Shown piece after piece: positions 50,051 through 57,880 of a stretch of 64,000 bases of DNA. The position numbers and the translations under genes are program-made. The stretch's first letter is position 1. Each line of letters opens with the position of its first letter. The DNA comes from Phragmitibacter flavus (lineage in GTDB: Bacteria > Verrucomicrobiota > Verrucomicrobiia > Verrucomicrobiales > Verrucomicrobiaceae): positions 248,001-312,000 of the forward strand of contig NZ_VAUV01000002.1 in NCBI RefSeq assembly GCF_005780165.1, written 5' to 3'. The notes beneath the pieces were generated by a model, which was given only the letters and a program-made list of their open reading frames with translations, ran no database searches and was not told the DNA's origin.

Positions 50051-51313
50051 ATGCGTCTCAATAAATATCTAAGTGCCTGTGGTCTCGGTTCGCGCCGTGG
50101 TTCGGAAGAACTCATTTCCACGGGTCAGGTCACCATCAATGGTGATGTTTGTCTCAACTTGGGAACGAAGGTTTCCGACACCGATGAGGTGGTGGTTCAC
50201 GGCAAAAAAGTGAAGCCGTTGAAGGGGGTGGTGATTGTTTTGCACAAGCCACGGGGGTTTGTTTGCACCAGGCGTGATGAGCGGGATCGCGAGACGCTTT
50301 ACAATTTGTTGCCTGAGAAATTTGTGACCCTACATCATGTGGGTCGTTTGGACAAGGAGAGCGAAGGTCTGATCTTGTTGACGAACCAGGGCGATCTTTC
50401 CCATGAGTTGCTTCATCCGAGCAAAGGCGTGGAGAAGGAGTATGAAGTGGTCATTGAAGAGCCGTTTGATCCCGCGAACTTGACCAAGTTGATCAAGGGA
50501 TTTCATTTGCCTGAAGGTCATGCCAAGGCGGAACGCGCGTGGATGATTGGCGAATACAAGCTTGGCATTGTGCTGAAGCAGGGTTTGAAGCGGCAGATTC
50601 GCGACATGCTGTATTTCCTCGGGCATGAGGTGCGTCGCTTGATCCGGGTGCGCATTGGGAATCTTTCGATCAAAGGGCTGCCTGAAGGTGCGTGGAAGGA
50701 ATTGAGCGAGAAAGATGTGCAGACGTTGTTGCTGGATCCGCGCAGCAAGGATCGGCCGATGTTGAGCAAACCCAAGACCGCGTCGATTAAACGTCAGGTG
50801 GAGAAACGGGCCTTACGCGGTGAACCGAAGCGGGATGAGCGGGCGGGTTCAAGGACAAAATTGGGCACTGGGAAAGCAAGACCGGAGCCTAATCGCAGCA
50901 GTGGTCGATTGGCTGCGGAGGATAATGCTTTTGGAGAGCGTGCTTTTGGGAAGAAGAAGCCGTTTCGTGAGGAACGTGAACGCGATGATCGTGATCGTGA
51001 TCGTGAACGCGGGGCGACGGGTGAGCGCAAGCGCACAGGGAGCCGCGCGAATGGTGGTGATCGGGAAAGCAAGCCGGAAGGGGATGGTGAGGCCAAGCCA
51101 AGGGGCGCGCGGAAATTTTCGGGTGGTCGTAAGCCGGCTGATGGAGATCGCAAATTTTCAACGGGTGATCGCAAGTCGACTGGTGGTCGTGCGCCCTCAG
51201 GTGAGCGGAAAAAAACAGGTGGCCGTTCGTCTTCTTCGTCCACTGGAGGACCAGTGAAGGGCAAGGCATTTGGAGGCAAGGGCGGGGCATCGCCGAGAAG
51301 CTCAGGGCGTTGA
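50051..51313 (+). CDS. RsuA/RluB-family rRNA pseudouridine synthase with a long basic tail
   Basis: 420 aa. An S4 domain (residues 1-48, MRLNKYLSACGLGSRRGSEELI) precedes the catalytic domain; the active Asp is D101 in GRLDKESEGL. The core ends near residue 235. The remaining 185 residues are Arg/Lys/Gly/Ser/Asp-rich and low complexity, with repeats such as GDRKF, GGRK and ERERDDRDRDRER. The catalytic core would isomerise a uridine in 23S or 16S rRNA; the tail is likely disordered and RNA-binding. Confidence 0.92.
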   Translation: MRLNKYLSACGLGSRRGSEELISTGQVTINGDVCLNLGTKVSDTDEVVVHGKKVKPLKGVVIVLHKPRGFVCTRRDERDRETLYNLLPEKFVTLHHVGRLDKESEGLILLTNQGDLSHELLHPSKGVEKEYEVVIEEPFDPANLTKLIKGFHLPEGHAKAERAWMIGEYKLGIVLKQGLKRQIRDMLYFLGHEVRRLIRVRIGNLSIKGLPEGAWKELSEKDVQTLLLDPRSKDRPMLSKPKTASIKRQVEKRALRGEPKRDERAGSRTKLGTGKARPEPNRSSGRLAAEDNAFGERAFGKKKPFREERERDDRDRDRERGATGERKRTGSRANGGDRESKPEGDGEAKPRGARKFSGGRKPADGDRKFSTGDRKSTGGRAPSGERKKTGGRSSSSSTGGPVKGKAFGGKGGASPRSSGR

Positions 51314-51439
51314 GTTTGAGTTTGGGCGCAGGGTTTTTGTGGCGTGGTGGACTGTCGGTTTCGTGGAGGACCGAAAATGGGACGAATTCTCTCCCTGCTG
51401 AATTTTGGGAGGGTGCGGGTGACGTGACCGGCTGGCGGA

Positions 51440-51479
51440 TTCTCGGCAAGATGCCGAGAACGACACGCAAGATGCGTGT
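51440..51479. repeat. Dispersed palindrome, type B plus a second hairpin
   Basis: TTCTCGGCA-AGA-TGCCGAGAA (51440-51460) is identical to the copy at 41784. Three bases later ACACGCA-AGA-TGCGTGT (51463-51479) makes a second perfect stem with the same AGA loop. It lies in the convergent gap 51314-51508 between the pseudouridine synthase and nspC. Confidence 0.8.
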
Positions 51480-51508
51480 GCTCCCCGGGTTTCTCTGAGT
51501 GAAAATGA

Positions 51509-52675
51509 TCAGGAGAGACGGTCGCGGAAGTCTTCGTAGCCGAAGTGGCGCACGACGCGGAGTTCGTCGGTAGCTGGATCGTAGGTGTCGATGTCGGGAT
51601 GCGGCACGCCGTTGAAGGTGGTGGTTTTCACCATGGTGTAGTGGGCCATGTCGGTGAAGACGAGTTTTTGGCCGATCTCGAGGGGGGCGGGGAAGGAGTA
51701 TGCGCCGATGACGTCGCCAGCGAGGCAGGAGGTGCCGCCAAGTTTGTAGGTGTTGGGGTGTTCGTCGGGAAGTCCGGCACCGATGATGAAGGGGCGGTAG
51801 GGCATTTCCAGCACGTCGGGCATGTGGCACGTGGCGGAAATGTCGAGGATGGCGGTCTGGGTGCCCTGGACGCCGACGATGTCGAGGACGCTGGCGACGA
51901 GAAATCCGGTGTTGAGCGCGATGGCTTCGCCGGGTTCGAGATAGACTTCGACGTTGTGGCGCTCGCGAAAGGCTTTGACGATGCGGATGAGGCGTTCGAT
52001 GTCGTAGCCGGGTTTGGTGATGTGATGACCGCCGCCCATGTTGACCCATTTGACCTGCTTGAGGAGGCGGGGAAAACGTTTTTCGACGGAATCGAGCACG
52101 CGTTCGAGGATGTCGGAGTCCTGCTCGCAGAGGGCGTGGAAATGGAGGCCTTCGAGACCTTCGAGGTCGGCGTTTTCATCGAGTTCAACGTCGCGGGTGC
52201 CGAGTCGGCAGCCGGGGGAACAGGGATCGTAGAGGGCGACCTCAACCGTGGAGACTTCAGGGTTCACGCGCAGGCCGGGGCTGGGTCGGTTGCCGGTGGC
52301 GGATTGAACGATGGGGCGGAATTTGTGCCATTGCGCGAGCGAGTTGAAGGAGAGATGTCCGGCGATGGGAAGGATTTTCTCCATTTCGTCGACCTTGTAG
52401 GCGGGGCAGTAGACGTGGACTTCGCGCTGGAATTCGTGATGGGCGAGCAGGGCTTCATTGAGTCCGCTGGCGCAGCAGCCCTTCAGGTATTGTCTCACCA
52501 AGGGGAAGGTGGAGAACATGGAAAAACCTTTGAGGGCGAGGAGGATGGTGCAGCCGGCTTCGGTCTGGACGTGCTGGAGCAGTTCCAGGTTTTTTTTGAG
52601 CAGGGCGAGGTCGACCACATAGGCCGGGGTGGTGACGCGATCGGGTGAAAAGGAGGGAGGAGCGGTGGAGGACAT
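51509..52675 (-). CDS. nspC: Carboxynorspermidine/carboxyspermidine decarboxylase
   Basis: 388 aa, fold III PLP decarboxylase. K49 in LLALKGFSMF is the likely PLP lysine. HFHALCEQDSD, KWVNMGGGHHITKPGYD, YLEPGEAI and the Cys motif SCLAGDVIGAY complete the active site pattern. It removes the carboxyl group from carboxyspermidine to give spermidine or norspermidine. The partner dehydrogenase (CASDH) is not in this window. Confidence 0.93.
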   Translation of the reverse strand: MSSTAPPSFSPDRVTTPAYVVDLALLKKNLELLQHVQTEAGCTILLALKGFSMFSTFPLVRQYLKGCCASGLNEALLAHHEFQREVHVYCPAYKVDEMEKILPIAGHLSFNSLAQWHKFRPIVQSATGNRPSPGLRVNPEVSTVEVALYDPCSPGCRLGTRDVELDENADLEGLEGLHFHALCEQDSDILERVLDSVEKRFPRLLKQVKWVNMGGGHHITKPGYDIERLIRIVKAFRERHNVEVYLEPGEAIALNTGFLVASVLDIVGVQGTQTAILDISATCHMPDVLEMPYRPFIIGAGLPDEHPNTYKLGGTSCLAGDVIGAYSFPAPLEIGQKLVFTDMAHYTMVKTTTFNGVPHPDIDTYDPATDELRVVRHFGYEDFRDRLS

Positions 52676-52783
52676 GGGCGAAGCGGGCAGAGGAAGGGGG
52701 GATTATGCATACGCACAACCGTGGAGGTTGGCATGCGGTTTTCGCGGGCTTTTTTGTGACGGTGGTGGGGATGCGACCGTGAA

Positions 52784-52804
52784 CGGAAGGCCCGGGACGG
52801 ACCT
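52784..52804. repeat. Dispersed palindrome, type A (variant)
   Basis: GAAGGCCCGGGACGGACCTTC is a variant of the type A element with one mismatch in the stem, followed by TACTTTTTT. The tautomerase stop codon at 52806-52808 lies inside the CTTCTAC tail shared by other copies. Confidence 0.6.
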
Positions 52805-52805
52805 T

Positions 52806-53003
52806 CTACTTTTTTCGGAATTCGGTGGTGAGCATCCCGGTGTAGCCCCAGTTTTCGGGATCGATCTCGTCGATGACGATGTGGATGTGCTCGGGTTTTT
52901 TGCCGAGGTGGGTGACCAGGGATTGGGTAATGTCGGCGACGATTTGCTTTTTCTGTGCAGTGGTGACGCCGTCGCGGGTGATTTTAACGTTGACGTAGGG
53001 CAT
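52806..53003 (-). CDS. 4-oxalocrotonate tautomerase-family protein
   Basis: 65 aa. The protein starts MPYVNVKI, so Pro is the N-terminal residue after Met removal and is the catalytic base of the family. The helix AQKKQIVADITQSLVTHLG and HIHIVIDEIDPENWGYTG fit. It would interconvert enol/keto tautomers; the substrate is unknown. Confidence 0.9.
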   Translation of the reverse strand: MPYVNVKITRDGVTTAQKKQIVADITQSLVTHLGKKPEHIHIVIDEIDPENWGYTGMLTTEFRKK

Positions 53004-53117
53004 GGTGAGATGTCATGAAACGATTGATTCAGATAAAGACAATTCCCGTTTTGCAACTCTGTGGTTGGATGGGGGCGTAGCTTGAACTGAGTTTTTTATT
53101 TTCATTACAAGACATCG

Positions 53118-53504
53118 ATGAGCGAGGCACTAAAAAAATACATTCCAGGGGTTTGCAACATCGGTCGGACGGAGATGCGCAAACGGAGACGGGTGGGGTT
53201 GATGGCGCTGGTGGCGACCGGATTGTTCTGGTGGGGCGCGGAGTGGCTGGAGGTGCTGCCGAAGTGGCGTGTGTTGTTGTTTTTCCCGGCCACCTTGGCG
53301 GCGGCGGGGTTGTTGCAATGGTTGATGGGCTTCTGTGCCGCGTTTGGTCTGAGCGGGGTGTTTAAGATGGGCACGGATGAGGACAAGACGGATACGGTGG
53401 CGCAGGCGGAGTTTCGGGCGAAAGACCGGCACAAGGCTTGGGTGATCATCGTGGCTTCGGCGTTGGTCGGGGTTTTGACGGCTTATGCGGCCTATGTGGT
53501 TTGA
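53118..53504 (+). CDS. Small membrane protein upstream of the DAC-domain gene (YgaP/DUF2892-like)
   Basis: 128 aa. The start has CNIGRTEMRKRRRVGLM, then helices LMALVATGLFWWGAEW, LLFFPATLAAAGLLQWLMGF and IIVASALVGVLTAYAAYVV. The 'C-N-I-G...R' start and the GFCAAFGL segment resemble the DUF2892/YgaP membrane domain. A hydrophilic region DEDKTDTVAQAEFRAKDRHK separates helices 2 and 3. The gap to the DAC gene is only 14 bp, so the two are very probably co-transcribed. Confidence 0.8.
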   Translation: MSEALKKYIPGVCNIGRTEMRKRRRVGLMALVATGLFWWGAEWLEVLPKWRVLLFFPATLAAAGLLQWLMGFCAAFGLSGVFKMGTDEDKTDTVAQAEFRAKDRHKAWVIIVASALVGVLTAYAAYVV

Positions 53505-53518
53505 CGGAGTGATTGAAA

Positions 53519-54820
53519 ATGATGAACCCGCCATTCGGAGCCGAGACAGATCGTTTTTCTGAGGCGGATGCAAGGATGCGCGGACTGGTGGTGGAACTGG
53601 AGGGGTTGCTGGCGGGCAGGGCGGATTCGCCGACAAAGGCGCAGTTGATGGATCTTTGTGATTTGTTGTATGCGTCGAGTTTGTTGAAGGAGGAGGGACG
53701 GGCGGTGCGGGCCAGGCTGGTGGTGGCCCCGCCGGATGCGTTTGCGGTGGAGGATGGTCCGCCGGAGGGGGTTCATGCGATCCGCTTTGCCGTGCCGCAT
53801 CCACTGACGTCGAATGAGGTGAAGCGGTTGAGTCCGGCGGCGAGTTTTTATCATTCGGTGATTGCGGTGTGGCCGGACAAGGGTCGGGGTTTTCGGGTGT
53901 GGGGGATTTTAAATACGGGTCCACGTTGGATGAATCTGGTGGCCGGTGGTCGGAAGGTGGCGGGGGCAGATTTGGCTTATCCGATCATTCATGTGCGTGA
54001 TCCGGGGTGGCTGTTGTTTTATCAGGACTACCGGCTGTTGGCGGAGTGGCGGGGAAGGGAGTTTCACGGGCCGCGCATGGATGTGTTTCAGTCGAAGCTG
54101 CTGAGCGAACGGTTTGCAGATTTGCGTCGGCAGTTGGTGGAGGAATTGAGGGATGATTGTCTACCGGAAACGTTGTCGCTGGAGGCGTATGCGGATCTGG
54201 CGCATTTGATTGCGTTGCAGTTCGTGAGGAGGTCGATCAACCTGGTGCGCACCAGTGGGCATGGGGGTAGTCTGGTGTTGATTCCCGATGACGAAGAAGG
54301 GCGTGTGGCGGCGGAGAAGTGGATCGATTGCAAATATTTGCTTAAGGAGGATGGGGCGGGTCAGCGGTTCCGGCAGTTGTGGCAGGCGATCATTCGTCGG
54401 GTGGGACAGTTGAGTCCGGCGGGAGCGTCGGTGGAGCAGGCGTGGCAGGTGTTTCGGTTGAGCCGGGATGAAGAACTGGATCAGCTGGAGGAGTCGTTTT
54501 TTGAGCTGGCACGGTTGTTGTCGGATTTCATGATGGTGGATGGGGCTTTGGTGCTCGATCACCGGCTCGGATTGGTGGGATTTGGCGGGGAGATTCGAGT
54601 CGATCGCACGGTGCTGTATGTGGAACAGGCGCATGATCTCGAGGGTGGAAGTGTGTCGCGCTGGGATGTGCAGGGAGATGGGACGCGGCATCGGGCGGTT
54701 TACCGACTTTGTTCGGTGGAGCCGTCGGTGATTGGTTTTGTGGTGTCGCAGGACAGTCAGGTGCGGATGATCGCGAATGTGTATGACTCCGTGATGTTCT
54801 GGCCGCACACAGTGATATGA
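53519..54820 (+). CDS. Putative diadenylate cyclase (DisA_N/DAC domain) with an N-terminal sensor-like domain
   Basis: 433 aa from the ATG at 53519 (GGAG nine bases upstream). Residues below are numbered from this start. The C-terminal half has features of the DAC fold: SLVLIPDDEEG (about 251-261), DGA at 341-343 (VDGALVLDH), then RHR at 390-392 in GTRHRAVYRL, followed by VIGFVVSQDSQVRMIANV. DGA and RHR are the two catalytic motifs of c-di-AMP synthases. The first 240 residues lack membrane segments and look like the DACNV-type sensor domains predicted next to DAC domains. It would make c-di-AMP from two ATP. The unusual spacing between motifs (47 aa) means activity must be tested. It follows a small membrane protein gene by 14 bp. 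Confidence 0.75.
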   Translation: MMNPPFGAETDRFSEADARMRGLVVELEGLLAGRADSPTKAQLMDLCDLLYASSLLKEEGRAVRARLVVAPPDAFAVEDGPPEGVHAIRFAVPHPLTSNEVKRLSPAASFYHSVIAVWPDKGRGFRVWGILNTGPRWMNLVAGGRKVAGADLAYPIIHVRDPGWLLFYQDYRLLAEWRGREFHGPRMDVFQSKLLSERFADLRRQLVEELRDDCLPETLSLEAYADLAHLIALQFVRRSINLVRTSGHGGSLVLIPDDEEGRVAAEKWIDCKYLLKEDGAGQRFRQLWQAIIRRVGQLSPAGASVEQAWQVFRLSRDEELDQLEESFFELARLLSDFMMVDGALVLDHRLGLVGFGGEIRVDRTVLYVEQAHDLEGGSVSRWDVQGDGTRHRAVYRLCSVEPSVIGFVVSQDSQVRMIANVYDSVMFWPHTVI

Positions 54821-54855
54821 AAAGACTAAAGGATAAGGGCTAAAGGCTAAAAGAA
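54821..54855. repeat. Heptanucleotide tandem repeat (AAAGGAT family), 5 units
   Basis: AAAGACT, AAAGGAT, AAGGGCT, AAAGGCT, AAAAGAA run directly on from the stop codon of the DAC gene. The family also occurs at 4943-4977 and inside ispG at 19942-19976. Confidence 0.88.
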
Positions 54856-54915
54856 ACGAGGTTGTTTTCTTTGGGGGGCGGGGTAGGGTATCGGCCCTTT
54901 TCCTCTTATTTATTT

Positions 54916-55995
54916 ATGCGCGACCATGTGAAACTTTTTATTCCGGGACCTGTGGAGGTTTCGGCGGATACTTATGCGGCGATGAATGCTCCAATGATCG
55001 GGCATCGCAGCAAGGATTTTCAGGTGCTCTATGCCGATGTGCATGAGAAGTTGCAGACGCTTTTTGGCACGACGCAGCAGGTGTATTTGAGCACCTCGTC
55101 GGCCTGGGGGGTGATGGAGGGGGCGATTCGCAATCTGGTGAACAAAAAGGTGTTGAACTGCTGCTGCGGGGCGTTTTCGGACAAGTGGTATGATGTGTCA
55201 TTGCGTTGCGGCAAGCAGGCAGAGGCGCTGAAGGTGGATTGGGGTCAGGCGATCACAGCGGATCTGGTGGATGCGAAGCTGGCCACGGGTGAGTTTGATG
55301 TGGTGACCGTGGTGCACAGCGAGACCTCGACAGGGGTGCTTAGCCCTGTGGAAGAGATTGCGAAATTGAAGGCGAAGTATCCCGATGTGTTGTTTGTCGT
55401 GGACACGGTTTCATCGTTTACGACATTGCCGATGCACTTTGACAGCTGGGGTCTGGACATTCTTCTGACGGGTTCGCAAAAGGCATTTGCGATGCCTCCC
55501 GGGCTGGCGCTTTTCGCAGCGAGCGAAGCGGCTTATGCACGGGCCGCTGAGGTGAAGGATCGGGGTTATTATTTCGATTTGTTGGAGTTCCAGGCAAACG
55601 GCAAGAACAGCATGACGCCGAGCACCCCGTGCATTTCCTTGATTTATGGATTGCGGCATCAATTGAACAAGATGCTGGCTGAAGGCTTGGAAAATCGCTA
55701 TGCGCGTCATGCGCGATTGAATGGCATGGTGCACGACTGGGTGCGCAAAAATGGCTTCGAGTTTTTCGCGCCGGAAGGGTATCGCACCAAGGGGTTGACC
55801 TGTGTCAAAAACAAGGATGGGTTTGATGTGGCGGCTTTCGTGAGTTTGCTGAAAAAGCGCCACAATCTGGCGATTGATGGAGGTTATGGCAAGATCAAGG
55901 GGCAGACCTTCCGCATTTCCAATATGGGTGATGAGAGTGACGAGAGCATCGCAGAGTTGATCGCGGCGCTGGATGACACGATGGGGGCTTTGTAG
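54916..55995 (+). CDS. Class V aminotransferase (serine/alanine-glyoxylate type)
   Basis: 359 aa from the ATG at 54916 (MRDHVKLFIPGPVEV); an upstream TTG is less likely. The 'F-I-P-G-P' start, STSSAWGVMEGAIRNL, HSETSTGVLSPV, DTVSSF and the PLP lysine in GSQKAFAMPPGLALFA match the family. Members transfer amino groups from serine or alanine to glyoxylate, or act in phosphoserine/phosphonate pathways. The substrate is not fixed by sequence. It is 95 bp downstream of the DAC gene, beyond the heptad repeat. Confidence 0.9.
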   Translation: MRDHVKLFIPGPVEVSADTYAAMNAPMIGHRSKDFQVLYADVHEKLQTLFGTTQQVYLSTSSAWGVMEGAIRNLVNKKVLNCCCGAFSDKWYDVSLRCGKQAEALKVDWGQAITADLVDAKLATGEFDVVTVVHSETSTGVLSPVEEIAKLKAKYPDVLFVVDTVSSFTTLPMHFDSWGLDILLTGSQKAFAMPPGLALFAASEAAYARAAEVKDRGYYFDLLEFQANGKNSMTPSTPCISLIYGLRHQLNKMLAEGLENRYARHARLNGMVHDWVRKNGFEFFAPEGYRTKGLTCVKNKDGFDVAAFVSLLKKRHNLAIDGGYGKIKGQTFRISNMGDESDESIAELIAALDDTMGAL

Positions 55996-56041
55996 CATCC
56001 AGGGTGCGGACGCGATCGCTGAAGTTTGGGGTTCGAGGGGC

Positions 56042-56398
56042 TTAGGCTGACTTGAACCCTTCGAATTTCATGACTTTCTGAACCTCGTGTTTTAGAGAAG
56101 GGAGGTGCTGCTCCATGATGCGCCAGACAATGTCCCAGTTCACATCGAAGTAATCGTGAACCAGGATGTGGCGTGTCTTTTCCACCTTGTTCCATGGAAC
56201 CTGAGGATGGCGATCCTTAAGTTCAGTGCTGAGTTTGAAGATGGCTTCGCCAAGAATCTCGATGTGTTTCAGCACGAAGAAACGGAGGAGTTCATCGGAG
56301 TCGAATGCGGGACGGTCCTTGACGGGATGTCGTTCGATGGCTTCGATGGCCTCCAGTATATCCTGAAGCCTCGACGAATCGCCTCGCGCGGGCTTCAT
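56042..56398 (-). CDS. hepT: HepT-type toxin (DUF86)
   Basis: 118 aa from the ATG at 56398. The HepT motif R-x4-H-x-Y is RHILVHDY at residues 76-83. The all-helical HEPN fold with FVLKHIEILGEAIFKLS is typical. HepT is a tRNA-cleaving RNase that is silenced when its partner MntA adds AMP to the tyrosine of this motif (Tyr83 here). The start overlaps the mntA stop by 4 bp. Confidence 0.9.
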   Translation of the reverse strand: MKPARGDSSRLQDILEAIEAIERHPVKDRPAFDSDELLRFFVLKHIEILGEAIFKLSTELKDRHPQVPWNKVEKTRHILVHDYFDVNWDIVWRIMEQHLPSLKHEVQKVMKFEGFKSA

Positions 56399-56688
56399 GG
56401 TTCGACGGCCGCCTCCTCGATTGCAAGTCGCAGTCGTTCTCGCATCCAAGGATGCTCAGTCAGAACATCGACAGGGCAGCCGAGAATGGTCTGCAACCGA
56501 TCCTTTAGGTCAACGAGATCAAAGACATCCATTTCGGGATGCATTTTTACGATGAAATCAACATCGCTGTGATCGTCATCATCGCCTCGCGCCACGGAGC
56601 CAAACAGTCGAATTCGCTCTGCCCCGAGGCTGCGGGCAGCTTCGAGAATGGCTTCGCGATGAAGTCGCACGAGTTCGCGTTTCGACAT
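56395..56688 (-). CDS. mntA: MntA-type antitoxin nucleotidyltransferase
   Basis: 97 aa from the ATG at 56688. The minimal nucleotidyltransferase signature G-S-x10-D-x-D is complete: G30, S31, D42, D44 in LFGSVARGDDDDHSDVDFIV. It would AMPylate HepT using ATP. It lies first, overlapping hepT by 4 bp, the usual order for this module. A hairpin lies upstream at 56732-56750. Confidence 0.9.
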   Translation of the reverse strand: MSKRELVRLHREAILEAARSLGAERIRLFGSVARGDDDDHSDVDFIVKMHPEMDVFDLVDLKDRLQTILGCPVDVLTEHPWMRERLRLAIEEAAVEP

Positions 56689-56731
56689 GCGTTCAAGTTT
56701 AACACAATCATCCCAAAGTTTCCATTTCAAA

Positions 56732-56750
56732 GCGGGGTTTTCATCCCCGC
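56732..56750. promoter_or_regulatory. Hairpin between the SDH-type protease gene and mntA
   Basis: GCGGGG (56732-56737) and CCCCGC (56745-56750) surround TTTTCAT. Reading leftward it is followed by TTTGAAA, so it could be a weak terminator of the SDH-type gene or an operator of mntA-hepT. It is not a strong candidate for either. Confidence 0.35.
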
Positions 56751-56838
56751 CATTGATCTGCCGATGACTCCATCGTGGGCCAATGAATTTGCGACGACCT
56801 TCAGCGTGTTGCGCTGATCGACGAGCGAGGAGACAATT

Positions 56839-57846
56839 TCATCGGATGTGGAAGCGCTGGGTCTTGATTTTGCCGGCGGCGAGGGTGACGCGGTTCCAGG
56901 CGCTTTGGTCGTTCATGGGGACCCAGCGGCGCTCTTCTTTGCGGTAGTGCCAGTCCTTGTCGTTTTGATAAAGGAAGGCGGTGGATTTGCCTTCGATGAT
57001 GTTGAGGATCTCGTGGTCGTGGTAGTGCTCCTGGTCGTAGTCGGTGATGGCTTGCTGGCCCATCTCGGAATAGATTTCGTTGAGGTTGACGAGGAGATCG
57101 TTGAGGTCGGAGTCGAGATCGCTGACGTTGAGGCCGATGCGCTGGGCTTCGCGCAGCATGATGGGATACCCGTGGCTGGGGTAGGCGGAGTTGAGGTGTT
57201 TGCTGATTTTCTCGCGCGCCTTGGCGTTGTCGAGGTGGTAGGAGAGGATCTCTTCGCAAATCTTGATGGAGAGGGAGCTGGCGCGGTCGATGGCTCCGAA
57301 GACAAGAGGGTGGATGTGGTTGTAGAGGCTGGGGTAGGGGTTGGCTTCACCGTTGCCGCGCGATTCTTTCCAGAGGTGGAGGACGCGATTGAGCTCGTCC
57401 TGGGACACGGCGACGGCGTGGTTGGTGCGGTCGACCGGAGACAGGGCGTGGGTAAGGGAGGTGTCGACGGCGGTGAGGTAGGCAAGGGGGCCCATCTTGA
57501 TTTCGTCGGCACCGATGGCCATCATGGTGGCGGCGGAGGCGGCTTCGAGCGGGATGAGGGCGGTGATTTTACCGGCGTATTGGCGCAGCAGGTTGACGAT
57601 GCGCAGGGCGGCCTGGCCGTTGCCGCCGCTGGATTTGATGAAGAGATAGAGGTGTTCGCGTTTGCCGAGCCCTTTGAGGAGGTCGAAGAAGGCGGCGACG
57701 TCGTTGTGGCAGACGGAGCCGTTGCCGGAGGACCAGTAGGCGATGAAGGGGGCGCCGAGTTTTTTCTCCAACTGGGCAATGATCTTCTGCGTTTGGGGAG
57801 TAAGGATGGGGGGCTTGTTGATGCGAACGGCTCGTTTCTTTTCCAT
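56839..57846 (-). CDS. SDH-type (serine dehydrogenase proteinase) ClpP/SppA-fold protein
   Basis: 335 aa without a signal peptide. The ClpP-like fold contains LYLFIKSSGGNGQAALRIVNLL and, after it, ITALIPLEAASAATMMAIGADEIKMG, in which the Ser before Ala-Ala-Thr is a likely nucleophile, as in SppA. The family is PF01972. The C-terminal part after about residue 240 has a distinct helical domain ending in WHYRKEERRWVPM. Its substrate is unknown; it could be a cytoplasmic membrane-associated protease. Confidence 0.82.
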   Translation of the reverse strand: MEKKRAVRINKPPILTPQTQKIIAQLEKKLGAPFIAYWSSGNGSVCHNDVAAFFDLLKGLGKREHLYLFIKSSGGNGQAALRIVNLLRQYAGKITALIPLEAASAATMMAIGADEIKMGPLAYLTAVDTSLTHALSPVDRTNHAVAVSQDELNRVLHLWKESRGNGEANPYPSLYNHIHPLVFGAIDRASSLSIKICEEILSYHLDNAKAREKISKHLNSAYPSHGYPIMLREAQRIGLNVSDLDSDLNDLLVNLNEIYSEMGQQAITDYDQEHYHDHEILNIIEGKSTAFLYQNDKDWHYRKEERRWVPMNDQSAWNRVTLAAGKIKTQRFHIR

Positions 57847-57880
57847 GGATGGGGTTAGGTCGTGCAGGATAGGGGATTGG

